From: a virus
Length of the DNA: 20,300 nucleotides
Direction: 5' to 3' (one strand)
IMG/VR virus record: IMGVR_UViG_3300025407_000161
Coordinates: 1 to 20,300 of that record
The notes under the pieces were generated by a model, which had not been told where the DNA came from, ran no database searches, and saw only the letters and a list, made by a program, of their open reading frames with translations. Below, piece by piece: positions 14,438-20,300 of the stretch (positions are counted from its first letter, which is position 1; each line of letters starts with the position of its first letter). Position numbers and translations under genes: made by a program.

Positions 14438-14679
14438 TAGCAACCCCACTTGCGGAGAGATTTGTTAATCCGGCTATCAGGATCGGCGGCTGCGGCAGCG
14501 CCTGTCATTTTGCGCTTCATGCCTGTCATCCGCTCACAGAATGATTTGTGGCGAGGATTGCTTGAATCCTTCGTGGGTGCTTTCAGGTGATGGCCTTCAG
14601 CGCGGGCAGACTGCCTGCCCTTTTCATTAAGTCCACCAGATGGCGATTTGCCTTCTTTGCGTGTCCAAGCAGCAGTCAT
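14437..14679 (-). CDS. DUF6321-type small phage protein, 80 aa
   Basis: The sequence starts MTAAWTRKEGKSPSGGLNEK, contains KDSSNPRHKSFCERMTGMKR (about 37-56) and ends DPDSRINKSLRKWGC. AWTRKEGK-x-P-x-GGLN, R-x-SFC-RM-GM-K and DPDSRINKSLR-W-C are the conserved blocks of a short phage and cyanophage-like family I know as DUF6321. The function is unknown. It is basic, with Cys48 and Cys80 conserved in the family pattern. The ATG at 14679 follows an AGGGGA site and lies just downstream of an intrinsic terminator, so expression needs read-through or a promoter I cannot see. The stop overlaps the next start (TAATG). Confidence 0.85.
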   Translation of the reverse strand: MTAAWTRKEGKSPSGGLNEKGRQSARAEGHHLKAPTKDSSNPRHKSFCERMTGMKRKMTGAAAAADPDSRINKSLRKWGC

Positions 14680-14694
14680 GGTAATCCCCTATGG

Positions 14695-14719
14695 AGAAAG
14701 GGGGAGCCGAAGCTCCCCC
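14695..14719 (-). terminator. Rho-independent terminator with TTCG loop after the His-rich gene
   Basis: On the minus strand an 8-bp stem GGGGGAGC/GCTCCCCC (14700-14707 paired with 14712-14719) closes a TTCG tetraloop and is followed by TTTCT. It lies 7 bases after the stop of the His-rich gene and before the DUF6321-type gene. The short T tract suggests partial rather than complete termination. Confidence 0.85.
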
Positions 14720-14725
14720 CGACTT

Positions 14726-15103
14726 TTAGTGCTCTTCTGGTTCGTAGGACTTGTGAGCCTTTGGCTCCATGCCCTTGTGAGCTGAAGAAAGCGGGTTCAT
14801 GTCAGCGCCAGCGCGACCGCCCGACTTGCGGGGCTTACGGTCGGCGCGATGATGCGCGTGATGACCTTCGTGATGGCCAACATGGTGCTTGTGTTTCGCC
14901 GCGCCGCCATGCTTCCGCTTTTTGGCTTCCTTAGCCACGTTTGAGTCTTTGCCTTCATAGACGTCTGAAGGCGACTCGTCGTGATCCCAATGACCTTCCA
15001 TTGGTGACTCGACCTTACCACCCTTCTTGTGCTCCGCACGAGGGTGCTTGTGATGTACACCAGCATGCATAACGCCGTGGTGATGTCCTTTGTGACCCTT
15101 CAT
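14726..15103 (-). CDS. Histidine- and lysine-rich basic protein, 125 aa
   Basis: The protein has 24 histidines in 125 residues and many lysines. The His clusters are at residues 4-25 and 65-85, with a more acidic central patch (35-58). It ends with PRKSGGRAGADMNP (91-104) and a short tail. The PRKSGGR motif recurs in the partial protein at the right end of the window. I recall His-rich proteins of this type in structural clusters of alphaproteobacterial phages, with no known function. Metal binding, DNA binding or packing inside the head are possibilities, none demonstrated. The ATG at 15103 follows AAGGAG, a strong site at seven bases, and an intrinsic terminator follows the stop. Confidence 0.82.
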   Translation of the reverse strand: MKGHKGHHHGVMHAGVHHKHPRAEHKKGGKVESPMEGHWDHDESPSDVYEGKDSNVAKEAKKRKHGGAAKHKHHVGHHEGHHAHHRADRKPRKSGGRAGADMNPLSSAHKGMEPKAHKSYEPEEH

Positions 15104-15113
15104 GGTTCACTCC

Positions 15114-16310
15114 TTAGAAGTTGCTGTACTGAGTGAGGCCAAACAAGCCAGTCGTCGACTGGACATTGTACGGCGGAGGCGACTGACGAACGATCAGCTT
15201 GTTCGCACCGGTGCTGGAAGTGAAACCAGCATAAGTGCCACGAACGTCACCGGTTGTAGCGGTAGCGGTCGTGCGATCAGCATTCACGTAGCTTGTAGCC
15301 GCCGTGATAAGCGTCGTCTGTTCAAGAGACGAAGCATCGTTGATCAGAATGTCACCAAAGGTGTCAGAGCGGAGTGGCAACCCAAACACGTCGGTCGTGT
15401 CGACCGAATATGCGTGGGTAGCATCGGCTGCATTCAACACAACTGAGTAGATGTATTTGAATGCCTTCTTGCCCGATACTTGGTTACCAGCAGAGATCGT
15501 GATGTTCTCTTGCATTGGGTAGCCATAAATATCAAAGCCCGAAACCGTTGCTGTAGTCGCAGTAGCACTCGCAGCAGCAGTAACTGCCACGGCGCGGCCA
15601 ACGAGAGCCATCGGGTTCCAAAGATAGATGCCCGGTGTCTGAGCGTTGTTCGGGATCGCGCATTGCTGCACATTCTGGAACGCAAGCGTTACCGTGCCAG
15701 ACGTCGCAGTCAGATTGCTGTTGGTCTGGTAGGTGCCGGTGTAGCCCTGACCAACCGTCGTATATGTGCCGGTTGTCGTGAGCTGCGAGACGATCTGAAC
15801 GCCAGCGGCTGTGCCTTGCGACACGGTGCCACCTGTCGTCAACACCACCATGCCAGGGGAAATTGGCATGCCAGAGTTGGCTGTGATTGTCATCACACCG
15901 TTGGAGAACGATGCCGTCACCGATGCATAAGCATCAAGAGCGAGCACGTTCGTCTGGGCTCCAGTGTCTGAGCGGACGAAGTTCGTGTTGTTGTAATACA
16001 CGCCCGTCGTCGCCGAGTTCGTCGTGACAAGTGTCAACGTCGCACTGGTTGCGTTTGCAGAAGCGACAATTGCGCCCGCCGCCTTGGAATAAGGAACAAT
16101 GCTAAGGGTGTTAACATTGTCAAAACCAAGCCACCCAAAATCCTGTTGGGCCTGAGCTTCGCCGGGATTGTAGGTAAACGGGATGCGAGTGTCGAGGAAA
16201 CCCGCCCCTGAAGCAAACAGGGACGAGCCACCAATGTCGGGATTGTAATCAAGACCAACGGAGCTCTGCCCGAAAGTAATGATTGGACCTGAGAAAGCGT
16301 CAATCGCCAT
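15114..16310 (-). CDS. Virion structural protein downstream of the major capsid gene, 398 aa
   Basis: It begins MAIDAFSGPIITFGQSSVGL. Residues 1-75 include a region with DTRIPFTYNPGEAQ. A beta-rich insertion at about 135-212 (MTITANSGMPISPGMVVLTT, then Gly/Thr-rich repeats) resembles Ig-like or fibre-like decoration domains. The second half (GIYLWNPMALVGRAVAVTAA, then YGYPMQENITI and GKKAFKYIYSVV) looks like a conserved core of a family that often follows the capsid gene in podovirus-like phages. The last residues are LTQYSNF. Composition is low-charge, as for virion surface proteins. The ATG at 16310 has a very strong AAGGAGG site eight bases upstream, matching a high expression level. Capsid decoration or head-fibre protein is the best guess; I cannot name the family. 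Confidence 0.82.
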   Translation of the reverse strand: MAIDAFSGPIITFGQSSVGLDYNPDIGGSSLFASGAGFLDTRIPFTYNPGEAQAQQDFGWLGFDNVNTLSIVPYSKAAGAIVASANATSATLTLVTTNSATTGVYYNNTNFVRSDTGAQTNVLALDAYASVTASFSNGVMTITANSGMPISPGMVVLTTGGTVSQGTAAGVQIVSQLTTTGTYTTVGQGYTGTYQTNSNLTATSGTVTLAFQNVQQCAIPNNAQTPGIYLWNPMALVGRAVAVTAAASATATTATVSGFDIYGYPMQENITISAGNQVSGKKAFKYIYSVVLNAADATHAYSVDTTDVFGLPLRSDTFGDILINDASSLEQTTLITAATSYVNADRTTATATTGDVRGTYAGFTSSTGANKLIVRQSPPPYNVQSTTGLFGLTQYSNF

Positions 16311-16322
16311 GGTTATTCCTCC

Positions 16323-17237
16323 TTACGAGGTTGGGAACGAACCGTAGATCGCCCGCCAGTTGTAATAGCCGAACGAGTAACGCTCATAGCCCTTGACGAG
16401 AAGGTTATCAGTCACGAAGTCGACTTGCATGTCGGTTTCAAACTTCACGCGTTCCATGTAGGCAAGGCCGTCGATGTTCGTGAGCAAGAACCAAGCATAA
16501 GACGAGGTCAAGAAGTCGTTGACCATGTAGCCTTCAGGCAACCCACCGGCAGTGGTCATGATTGCGTTAACATCATTATCTGCTGTGCCTGGGCGGAGTT
16601 CCGTCTTCAAAAGACGAATAGCAACCGGCTCAAGAGCAGGTGGGATAATGAGCTTGCGACCGCGAGCAAACACCTTCAGGCCAGCCTGATCGCGGAAGTT
16701 CGTGCGGATTGCGATCATCGCATTCAGCAACGAGGCTTCGTTGAGGTCAATCTGGGTTGTTGGCGTGTTTGCAACCGAACCACCGTCAATCGGATGCGAG
16801 GTGGAGCAGAGAGCAACACCGTCACCGCCGACTGCAGCATTGTAGGTCTGCGCCGTGTTCAGAATGTTCGCGCCATAGATTTCCTTGGTCTGCTGGAATG
16901 ATTCCACCAAGCCGAGGTTGGAAGGCGTGAACTGGGTCTTGTAGAGGTTGTCGTCGATTGCCTTGCGGGTAATCGCGTAACCGAGAGCGATTTCAGTGTG
17001 CTCTTGGTTGTACACGAAACGCTCACCAGCGCCCGAGTCAAAGGAGGTCTGGCCGCCTTCGGTCTTGAGCTGGGCGAGGCCGAGGTAACGCATTTCAGCG
17101 GTACGCTCAAGAGCCATCTTTGAGTCGTGCTTCGTGAAGATTTTGTCGTACTGAGACGGAATCTGCTCGTACTTGCCTTCAACACCACGGAGTCCGGGGA
17201 GAAGAAGGTCTTTGATCTGTGAGAGATTAACAGCCAT
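16323..17237 (-). CDS. Major capsid protein, HK97-fold type, 304 aa
   Basis: The N-terminus (MAVNLSQIKDLLLPGLRGVE) is followed by YDKIFTKHDSKMALERTAEM and YLGLAQLKTEGG, then HTEIALGYAITRKAIDDNLY (about 80-99). This order is a widespread phage coat-protein pattern also seen in Mu gpT-like major head proteins. A later part has LKVFARGRKLIIPPALEP (163-180), a typical core strand-turn of HK97-fold subunits, and the C-terminus has MQVDFVTDNLLVKGYERYSF. The length of about 300 residues is normal. It would form the icosahedral shell around the scaffold. The ATG at 17237 has AAGGA five bases upstream and GAGGAG further back. It is flanked by decoration-like genes and preceded by scaffold and co-chaperonin, which supports the call. 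Confidence 0.9.
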   Translation of the reverse strand: MAVNLSQIKDLLLPGLRGVEGKYEQIPSQYDKIFTKHDSKMALERTAEMRYLGLAQLKTEGGQTSFDSGAGERFVYNQEHTEIALGYAITRKAIDDNLYKTQFTPSNLGLVESFQQTKEIYGANILNTAQTYNAAVGGDGVALCSTSHPIDGGSVANTPTTQIDLNEASLLNAMIAIRTNFRDQAGLKVFARGRKLIIPPALEPVAIRLLKTELRPGTADNDVNAIMTTAGGLPEGYMVNDFLTSSYAWFLLTNIDGLAYMERVKFETDMQVDFVTDNLLVKGYERYSFGYYNWRAIYGSFPTS

Positions 17238-17252
17238 TGGTCCTTACTCCTC

Positions 17253-17909
17253 TTACGAGATGCCGGTCGGGCCAGCACCGTTCGTGCGCCAGACTTCGTT
17301 ATTGAAGCCGACAACAAGATTGCAGTACTGCGTTGTGGGATCGCCGCCGTTGCCGAACGAAACGGCGTAGTCGACGATAATGAAGGGGTCGGTGACAGTC
17401 GTGTTGACAGCGTTGACATAAGCCGTCGAGCGGCCTGTGGCATTGTTGCCGCCGTTGGAATTGCCCGACGTTGCTCCGGTTGTGGAGTAGGCGAACGTGC
17501 AATACTGACCTTGTACGCCAGACGTATAAGACGTGGACGTGCCAGTGACAGGGAAGGCGGAACCAGAAGACTGCACGATGAAACGAGCATTTGGATCATC
17601 GATGACATATGCCGTCACGTCGCCGGTTGCGTCGGAGCCGGGCCAGTAGCTGGACCAGACAACGCGCTTCTGAGACGTGGACAGATATTTACAGCCAACA
17701 AAGATACCGGCGAGGACGGTTGAGCCGCCAGCCGTGGCTTGGGTGATATAACCGGTTGCGGAGCCGGTAACAGGCGATACAGGGTCGCCAGTGAAGATTG
17801 GCGTCGTGTTGCCAGACGCGATCAAACGGGGGGATTGTGCGAACGTCGGAGCGCCGCCTGCACCGCCCTGAAACTGCAAGAAACCGCTGGGCGCAAACGT
17901 ATTGGCCAT
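17253..17909 (-). CDS. Head decoration/structural protein preceding the capsid gene, 218 aa
   Basis: It begins MANTFAPSGFLQFQGGAGGA and includes SPRLIASGNTTPIFTGDPVS (about 26-45), LAGIFVGCKYLS (about 66-77), VVWSSYWPGS and a strand DDPNARFIVQSSG. The order MANTxAPxGF, FTGDPV, AGxFxGCxY, W-x-x-YxPGS, P-xxxFxVQ is a phage family that regularly precedes the major capsid gene and is usually annotated as head decoration or virion structural protein. The C-terminus holds a DPFIIVDYAVSFGNG segment. The ATG at 17909 follows AAAGGAGAA. This is the first gene after the strong terminator at 18026-18058. Confidence 0.82.
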   Translation of the reverse strand: MANTFAPSGFLQFQGGAGGAPTFAQSPRLIASGNTTPIFTGDPVSPVTGSATGYITQATAGGSTVLAGIFVGCKYLSTSQKRVVWSSYWPGSDATGDVTAYVIDDPNARFIVQSSGSAFPVTGTSTSYTSGVQGQYCTFAYSTTGATSGNSNGGNNATGRSTAYVNAVNTTVTDPFIIVDYAVSFGNGGDPTTQYCNLVVGFNNEVWRTNGAGPTGIS

Positions 17910-17974
17910 GACGGGATTCTCCTTTCAGAGAGTTCCATCATCGCACACCGGGGCGACTAAGAAACGGGAATTGT

Positions 17975-17999
17975 TAAAATCTCCCACGCCGGGGGGAGA
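17975..17999 (-). terminator. Second, weaker terminator-like hairpin
   Basis: On the minus strand TCTCCC (17999-17994) pairs with GGGAGA (17985-17980) around an eight-base loop and is followed by TTTTAAC. It lies just downstream of the strong terminator, in the leader of the decoration/capsid genes. It could be a backup terminator or a 5' leader structure; its 6-bp stem is modest. Confidence 0.45.
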
Positions 18000-18025
18000 A
18001 CGAGAATCGCACTATTGCATAGTTT

Positions 18026-18058
18026 GATAAAAAAGAAAAGGGGGCCGAAGCCCCCTTT
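18026..18058 (-). terminator. Strong rho-independent terminator with TTCG loop
   Basis: On the minus strand the 9-bp perfect stem AAAGGGGGC/GCCCCCTTT (18037-18045 with 18050-18058) closes a TTCG tetraloop and runs into TTTTCTTTTTT. It starts 19 bases after the stop of the 167-aa gene. It separates the co-chaperonin/scaffold group from the decoration/capsid group. A 168-base gap here (17910-18077) holds this terminator, a weaker hairpin and the ribosome-binding site of the next gene. I see no convincing -35/-10 promoter. Confidence 0.93.
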
Positions 18059-18077
18059 CCCCGTCCTAGCAGACGAC

Positions 18078-18581
18078 TTACTGTTCAGGAACAAAGAAAT
18101 TGTGGTCCTTGGACACTTTTGGCCGCACTTGGGCGTCCTCGCGGCTGATAATACCGCCACGGCCCTTCGGATCGAGCTGGCCTTCTTTGGTCCGCACCTG
18201 ATTCCGCGCGTTCTGGAGGTCTTTGGCCTGCCGTTCTTGCGTGATCACCATCGGGCGTTCGCAAAGGATCATGCCTTCGCGCTCAATTGAGCCGACATGA
18301 CCCTTTGGCATCATCTCGGGGTGCCGTTTTGACTCAACCGGCTCCCAGCCGCCCATAGAAATGCGGTTATAGTGGGCTGGGTCTTCCCAACCGTTCACCG
18401 ATTTCATCTTCCACTCGTATGACCAGCCTTCTGGCGGCTTGGGCGTGGCAAATTTGTCAACACCTTCGTCAAGGTTGGCGTTATTATGGTTCCGCAGCTC
18501 GGCAATACGCTTTGCAAGGCGGTCGTCTTCTACTTCTGGGCGCATTTCGGGGCGCAAACCCATACGATCTGTCGTCTTCAT
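18078..18581 (-). CDS. Conserved phage protein of unknown function, 167 aa
   Basis: The ATG at 18581 is chosen over an in-frame TTG two codons earlier because it has AAGGA nine bases upstream. The protein starts MKTTDRMGLRPEMRPEVEDD, then AKRIAELRNH and a P-E-GW-YEWKMKS motif (about 51-60). It continues with a WEDPAHYNRISMGGWEPV block, RHPEMMPKG, GMILCERP and a helical RNQVRTKEGQL. The order of these blocks (RPExRPE, PxGWxYEWKxK, DPA-Y-xxxxxGWEPV, HPEMMP, GMIL-ERP, ARNQVRxKE) is a family I recall from podovirus-like and alphaproteobacterial phages near the scaffold and capsid genes. It has no known activity and no transmembrane segment. A strong terminator follows. Confidence 0.85.
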   Translation of the reverse strand: MKTTDRMGLRPEMRPEVEDDRLAKRIAELRNHNNANLDEGVDKFATPKPPEGWSYEWKMKSVNGWEDPAHYNRISMGGWEPVESKRHPEMMPKGHVGSIEREGMILCERPMVITQERQAKDLQNARNQVRTKEGQLDPKGRGGIISREDAQVRPKVSKDHNFFVPEQ

Positions 18582-18597
18582 GTTCAATTTTCCTTAA

Positions 18598-19476
18598 TTA
18601 ACCGGCCAATTTGCCTTCTTTGATCAACGCCATTTTGTTTGCGGCGTATTCTTTTGGCGTCAGGCCCATATCGCGAGCCGCTTCTTGCTCGGCGCGTGAC
18701 AAGGTGACGACGTTTGACCGACCGCCAGTGCCTGTGCCCGAACGAGACACCGGTGCTGCGGGCGGGGCAGCGGCGCGACGGCCCGCTGTCGACGAGGATG
18801 CTTCAGACAATGCTGACTCCTGCTGCTGTGGTTCAGCGCGAGGGCTGATCCGAAGACGATCTTCAACGTATCTGAAGTATTCTGGGGTGTCCGCCACAAG
18901 GCCATCGTCCAAAGCGTCCTCATGGGCGCGGCCCATGCGGCGTGTAAGGACAGGATCGCGAGCATATTCAGGGTGAGCCCTGACCCATGCAGCCGATTGT
19001 GGCGTCAAACGGGCCGCCAGAGCCTCAACAGGATCAGAAGGCTGCGTTTTGACAGTCGCCTCATACTGTTGTTTGCCCGCAATCAACTTCTCGTGATCCA
19101 TCTGGGTCTTCTGGATCGACATCAGGATTTCAGCCTGAGCGTCCGCGTCCCCAGCGGCCACCGCATCGCGGAGATTCTGTCTCAAAATCTCTTGATTGCG
19201 CTTCACCGTTTCAATTGCGTTGTCGATCATCCGCATATTGCTGTCAGCGGCGTCGGTTTTGGCCGCCGTCGCTTGCTCATATGCTTCTTTAGCACGGCGT
19301 TCCGCATCTTCGCGGGCGCGGCGCTCTTCCTCAAGTTTTGCCTTGAGCTCGTTGATGCCATCTTCAACAGAAAGTTGAGGTTTTTCCTCAATTTTGATGT
19401 CTTCCGGCGCTTCAACGATTTGGATTTCGTCCTCGTTAGGTTCCAATTCTAACTGGATTTGATCTTCATCTGCCAT
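18598..19476 (-). CDS. Scaffolding-like coiled-coil protein, 292 aa
   Basis: The ATG at 19476 is preferred over an in-frame TTG seven codons earlier because AAAGGA lies seven bases upstream. The N-terminus is acidic (ADEDQIQLELEPNEDEIQIV). A long charged coiled coil follows (about 40-150, with KLEEERRAREDAERRAKEAY), then a Pro-containing linker. A third region has PQSAAWVRAHPEYARDP and EDALDDGL. A Ser/Gly/Ala-rich disordered stretch precedes the C-terminal LSRAEQEAARDMGLTPKEYA, a motif typical of the capsid-contact end of phage scaffolds. Its position upstream of the capsid genes fits a scaffolding protein that directs procapsid assembly and is then removed. No protease domain is seen. A different coiled-coil virion protein is the alternative. 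Confidence 0.85.
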   Translation of the reverse strand: MADEDQIQLELEPNEDEIQIVEAPEDIKIEEKPQLSVEDGINELKAKLEEERRAREDAERRAKEAYEQATAAKTDAADSNMRMIDNAIETVKRNQEILRQNLRDAVAAGDADAQAEILMSIQKTQMDHEKLIAGKQQYEATVKTQPSDPVEALAARLTPQSAAWVRAHPEYARDPVLTRRMGRAHEDALDDGLVADTPEYFRYVEDRLRISPRAEPQQQESALSEASSSTAGRRAAAPPAAPVSRSGTGTGGRSNVVTLSRAEQEAARDMGLTPKEYAANKMALIKEGKLAG

Positions 19477-19486
19477 GTTATATCCT

Positions 19487-19879
19487 TTACCAAACAATAT
19501 CAGGTGATTTGACGCGACCGCGAACGGCTACGTCATCAAGGATGCGGCAACGCTTGCTGTTGATGTCGATTGCCCACCCATCAGAGGGCCGGAAAACCAC
19601 CCAGTCACCGACCTTGATCTTCATATTCTTGAACCATTTGCCCGTCTCGTCGACAAAAGCATCCGGCCCCATCTTCAACACCAAGCCGACTTTGCCTTGG
19701 TATTTGTCTTCGTCGATTGTCTTGTCGGTCAGAATGATGCCCGAGGCGGTCTTCTGAGGACGAATATAGACGCCGACCAAGATTTGGTTGTTGAAGATTT
19801 CAACTTCCTTGATGTCACCGATCTCGTCCAAGATTTCCTTCTTGGGATCGACGGCATGTTTCATTTTCATAGGAGGCAT
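19487..19879 (-). CDS. Phage-encoded GroES-like co-chaperonin, 130 aa
   Basis: The core aligns with the cpn10 fold: NNQILVGVYIRPQKTASG (31-48), then IILTDKTIDEDKYQGKVGLV (48-67) and KVGDWVVFRPSDGWAIDINS (89-108), then RILDDVAVRGRV. The tripeptide Ile-Ile-Leu (48-50) sits where GroES carries the Ile-Val-Leu of its mobile loop that binds GroEL. It differs from GroES by an N-terminal extension of about 25 residues and a C-terminal SPDIVW tail, like phage co-chaperonins such as T4 gp31 that enlarge the folding chamber for coat protein. The start overlaps the previous stop (TAATG) with GAGAAA just upstream. The scaffold gene begins 10 bases after its stop, which suggests a role in capsid protein folding. 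Confidence 0.9.
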   Translation of the reverse strand: MPPMKMKHAVDPKKEILDEIGDIKEVEIFNNQILVGVYIRPQKTASGIILTDKTIDEDKYQGKVGLVLKMGPDAFVDETGKWFKNMKIKVGDWVVFRPSDGWAIDINSKRCRILDDVAVRGRVKSPDIVW

Positions 19880-20076
19880 TAGCGTTTCTCCGCGTTGGTT
19901 TGAGCCACTTCCATGAGTTCCAGAGCAATACGCAGGCCGGAGATCGTTCCGATGCTGCGTTGATAGTCTGCATAGTCATGTGCCGAACCGCCTGCGAGGT
20001 TATCGCGAATGCGCTCATACTCCTGTTCAATCAATTTACGCAGTTCTGCTGCGTATTTAGACGCTGTTGTTAACAT
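19879..20076 (-). CDS. Small conserved helical phage protein, 65 aa
   Basis: It begins MLTTASKYAAELRKLIEQEY and is mainly helical (ERIRDNLAGG, then a second helix SGLRIALELMEVAQTNAEKR). It has a charged, soluble composition with no membrane segment or motif of known activity. Similar two-helix proteins occur upstream of co-chaperonin or scaffold genes in some phages, but I cannot assign a family. The ATG at 20076 has GAGGG about five bases upstream and is the first gene after the hairpin-rich gap. The stop overlaps the co-chaperonin start (TAATG). Confidence 0.78.
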   Translation of the reverse strand: MLTTASKYAAELRKLIEQEYERIRDNLAGGSAHDYADYQRSIGTISGLRIALELMEVAQTNAEKR

Positions 20077-20108
20077 TGTGCCCTCTTTAACCCCTTGAAT
20101 TGATGGTC

Positions 20109-20147
20109 AGACCGGACGCCCCAAGGGGCTGGAAAGGCGTCCGGCCT
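20109..20147 (-). other. Long stable hairpin in the leader before the 65-aa/co-chaperonin genes
   Basis: On the minus strand AGGCCGGACGCC (20147-20136) pairs with GGCGTCCGGTCT (20120-20109) as a 12-bp stem with one G-U pair and a 15-base loop that itself holds a GCCCC/GGGGC palindrome. No T tract follows, so it is not a standard intrinsic terminator. It could be a rho-dependent or attenuator-like element, or a processing or stabilising structure for the downstream mRNA. Confidence 0.65.
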
Positions 20148-20155
20148 TCCTCTCA

Positions 20156-20182
20156 TCTGGGCAAGGGGAGAGCTCGCCCAGA
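20156..20182 (-). other. Smaller hairpin following the partial gene at the window edge
   Basis: On the minus strand TCTGGGC (20182-20176) pairs with GCCCAGA (20162-20156), a 7-bp stem with a 13-base loop, starting 7 bases after the stop of the edge gene. It lacks a T tract. With the hairpin at 20109-20147 it fills most of the 113-base gap 20077-20189; no promoter is obvious there. Confidence 0.5.
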
Positions 20183-20189
20183 GAAATTG

Positions 20190-20300
20190 TTACCGGCCCT
20201 TCAGACCGTAAGCCTTGATCTTCTCAAGCCGCGCTTCACCGCCGCCCGATCCCGAATCAATCGGATAACCGGTGCGGCCACCCGACTTGCGAGGCATTGG
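20190..20300 (-). CDS. C-terminus of a small basic protein with a PRKSGGR tail motif (partial)
   Basis: The frame is open to the window edge and encodes PMPRKSGGRTGYPIDSGSGG, then GEARLEKIKAYGLKGR and a stop at 20192-20190. An ATG at 20297 could be a start but may be internal. The end GGGEARLEKIKAYGL is a characteristic C-terminus of small, often His/Lys-rich proteins in alphaproteobacterial phage structural clusters. The PRKSGGR motif also occurs at residues 91-97 of the His-rich protein at 14726-15103, so the two may be related or share a binding tail. Function unknown. Confidence 0.7.
   Translation of the reverse strand, partial: PMPRKSGGRTGYPIDSGSGGGEARLEKIKAYGLKGR

Noticed and set aside
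16859-17608. 249-residue minus-strand frame across the decoration/capsid junction
   Set aside because: It spans two well-supported genes in another frame and is Ser/Arg-rich without recognisable motifs or a suitable start.
1-20300. tRNA genes, integrase or attachment site
   Set aside because: No cloverleaf-like sequence, tyrosine or serine recombinase motif, or direct-repeat core was recognised. A systematic scan was not possible by eye.

Overview
The window is a late-gene segment of a tailed double-stranded DNA phage (or prophage). Every supported gene lies on the minus strand, so the biological order runs from 20300 down to 1. A P22 gp4-like head-tail adaptor, a T7-type small holin candidate and the absence of any recognisable tape measure, contractile sheath or long-tail tube gene suggest a podovirus-like particle. 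A GTA-type three-segment holin, a GH108 muramidase and several small families that I associate with alphaproteobacterial phages suggest an alphaproteobacterial host. Both points are inference. No terminase, portal, integrase or replication gene is visible; these probably lie outside the window.

Head module (20300 to about 14270). First come the end of a small Gly-rich-tailed protein, two hairpins, a 65-aa protein, a phage-encoded GroES-like co-chaperonin and a coiled-coil scaffolding candidate. A 167-aa conserved protein follows and ends at a strong rho-independent terminator (18026-18058). Then come a likely head decoration protein, the major capsid protein, a 398-aa virion protein and a His-rich basic protein. 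A second TTCG-loop terminator (14695-14719) is followed by a DUF6321-type protein, a 54-aa basic protein and a 274-aa structural protein.

Neck and receptor-binding module (14270 to about 1260). The gp4-like adaptor, a zinc-ribbon protein and a 1106-aa repeat-built tail fibre are joined by stop/start overlaps. Downstream is a long run of small, coupled fibre-like genes: modular beta-rich fibres, short accessory proteins, two polyglycine adhesin-like proteins and one 28-residue fibre N-terminal fragment. A complete GIY-YIG homing endonuclease sits inside this run, directly after the large fibre. The next small gene carries a diverged copy of the large fibre's C-terminus. The endonuclease and part of the fibre array are visibly more AT-rich than the head genes.

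Lysis module (1260 to 1, plus 3324-3503). A tail-anchored coiled-coil protein, a GTA-type holin and the start of a GH108 endolysin overlap or nearly touch. A second, much smaller T7-like holin candidate lies separately between the two Gly-rich fibre genes.

The genes fit one scheme. The co-chaperonin and scaffold would help coat protein fold and assemble, the neck proteins close the filled head, a multi-component fibre set recognises the host, and holin plus endolysin release progeny. I did not find a clearly new molecular system. The most unusual part is the mosaic fibre array with its embedded endonuclease.
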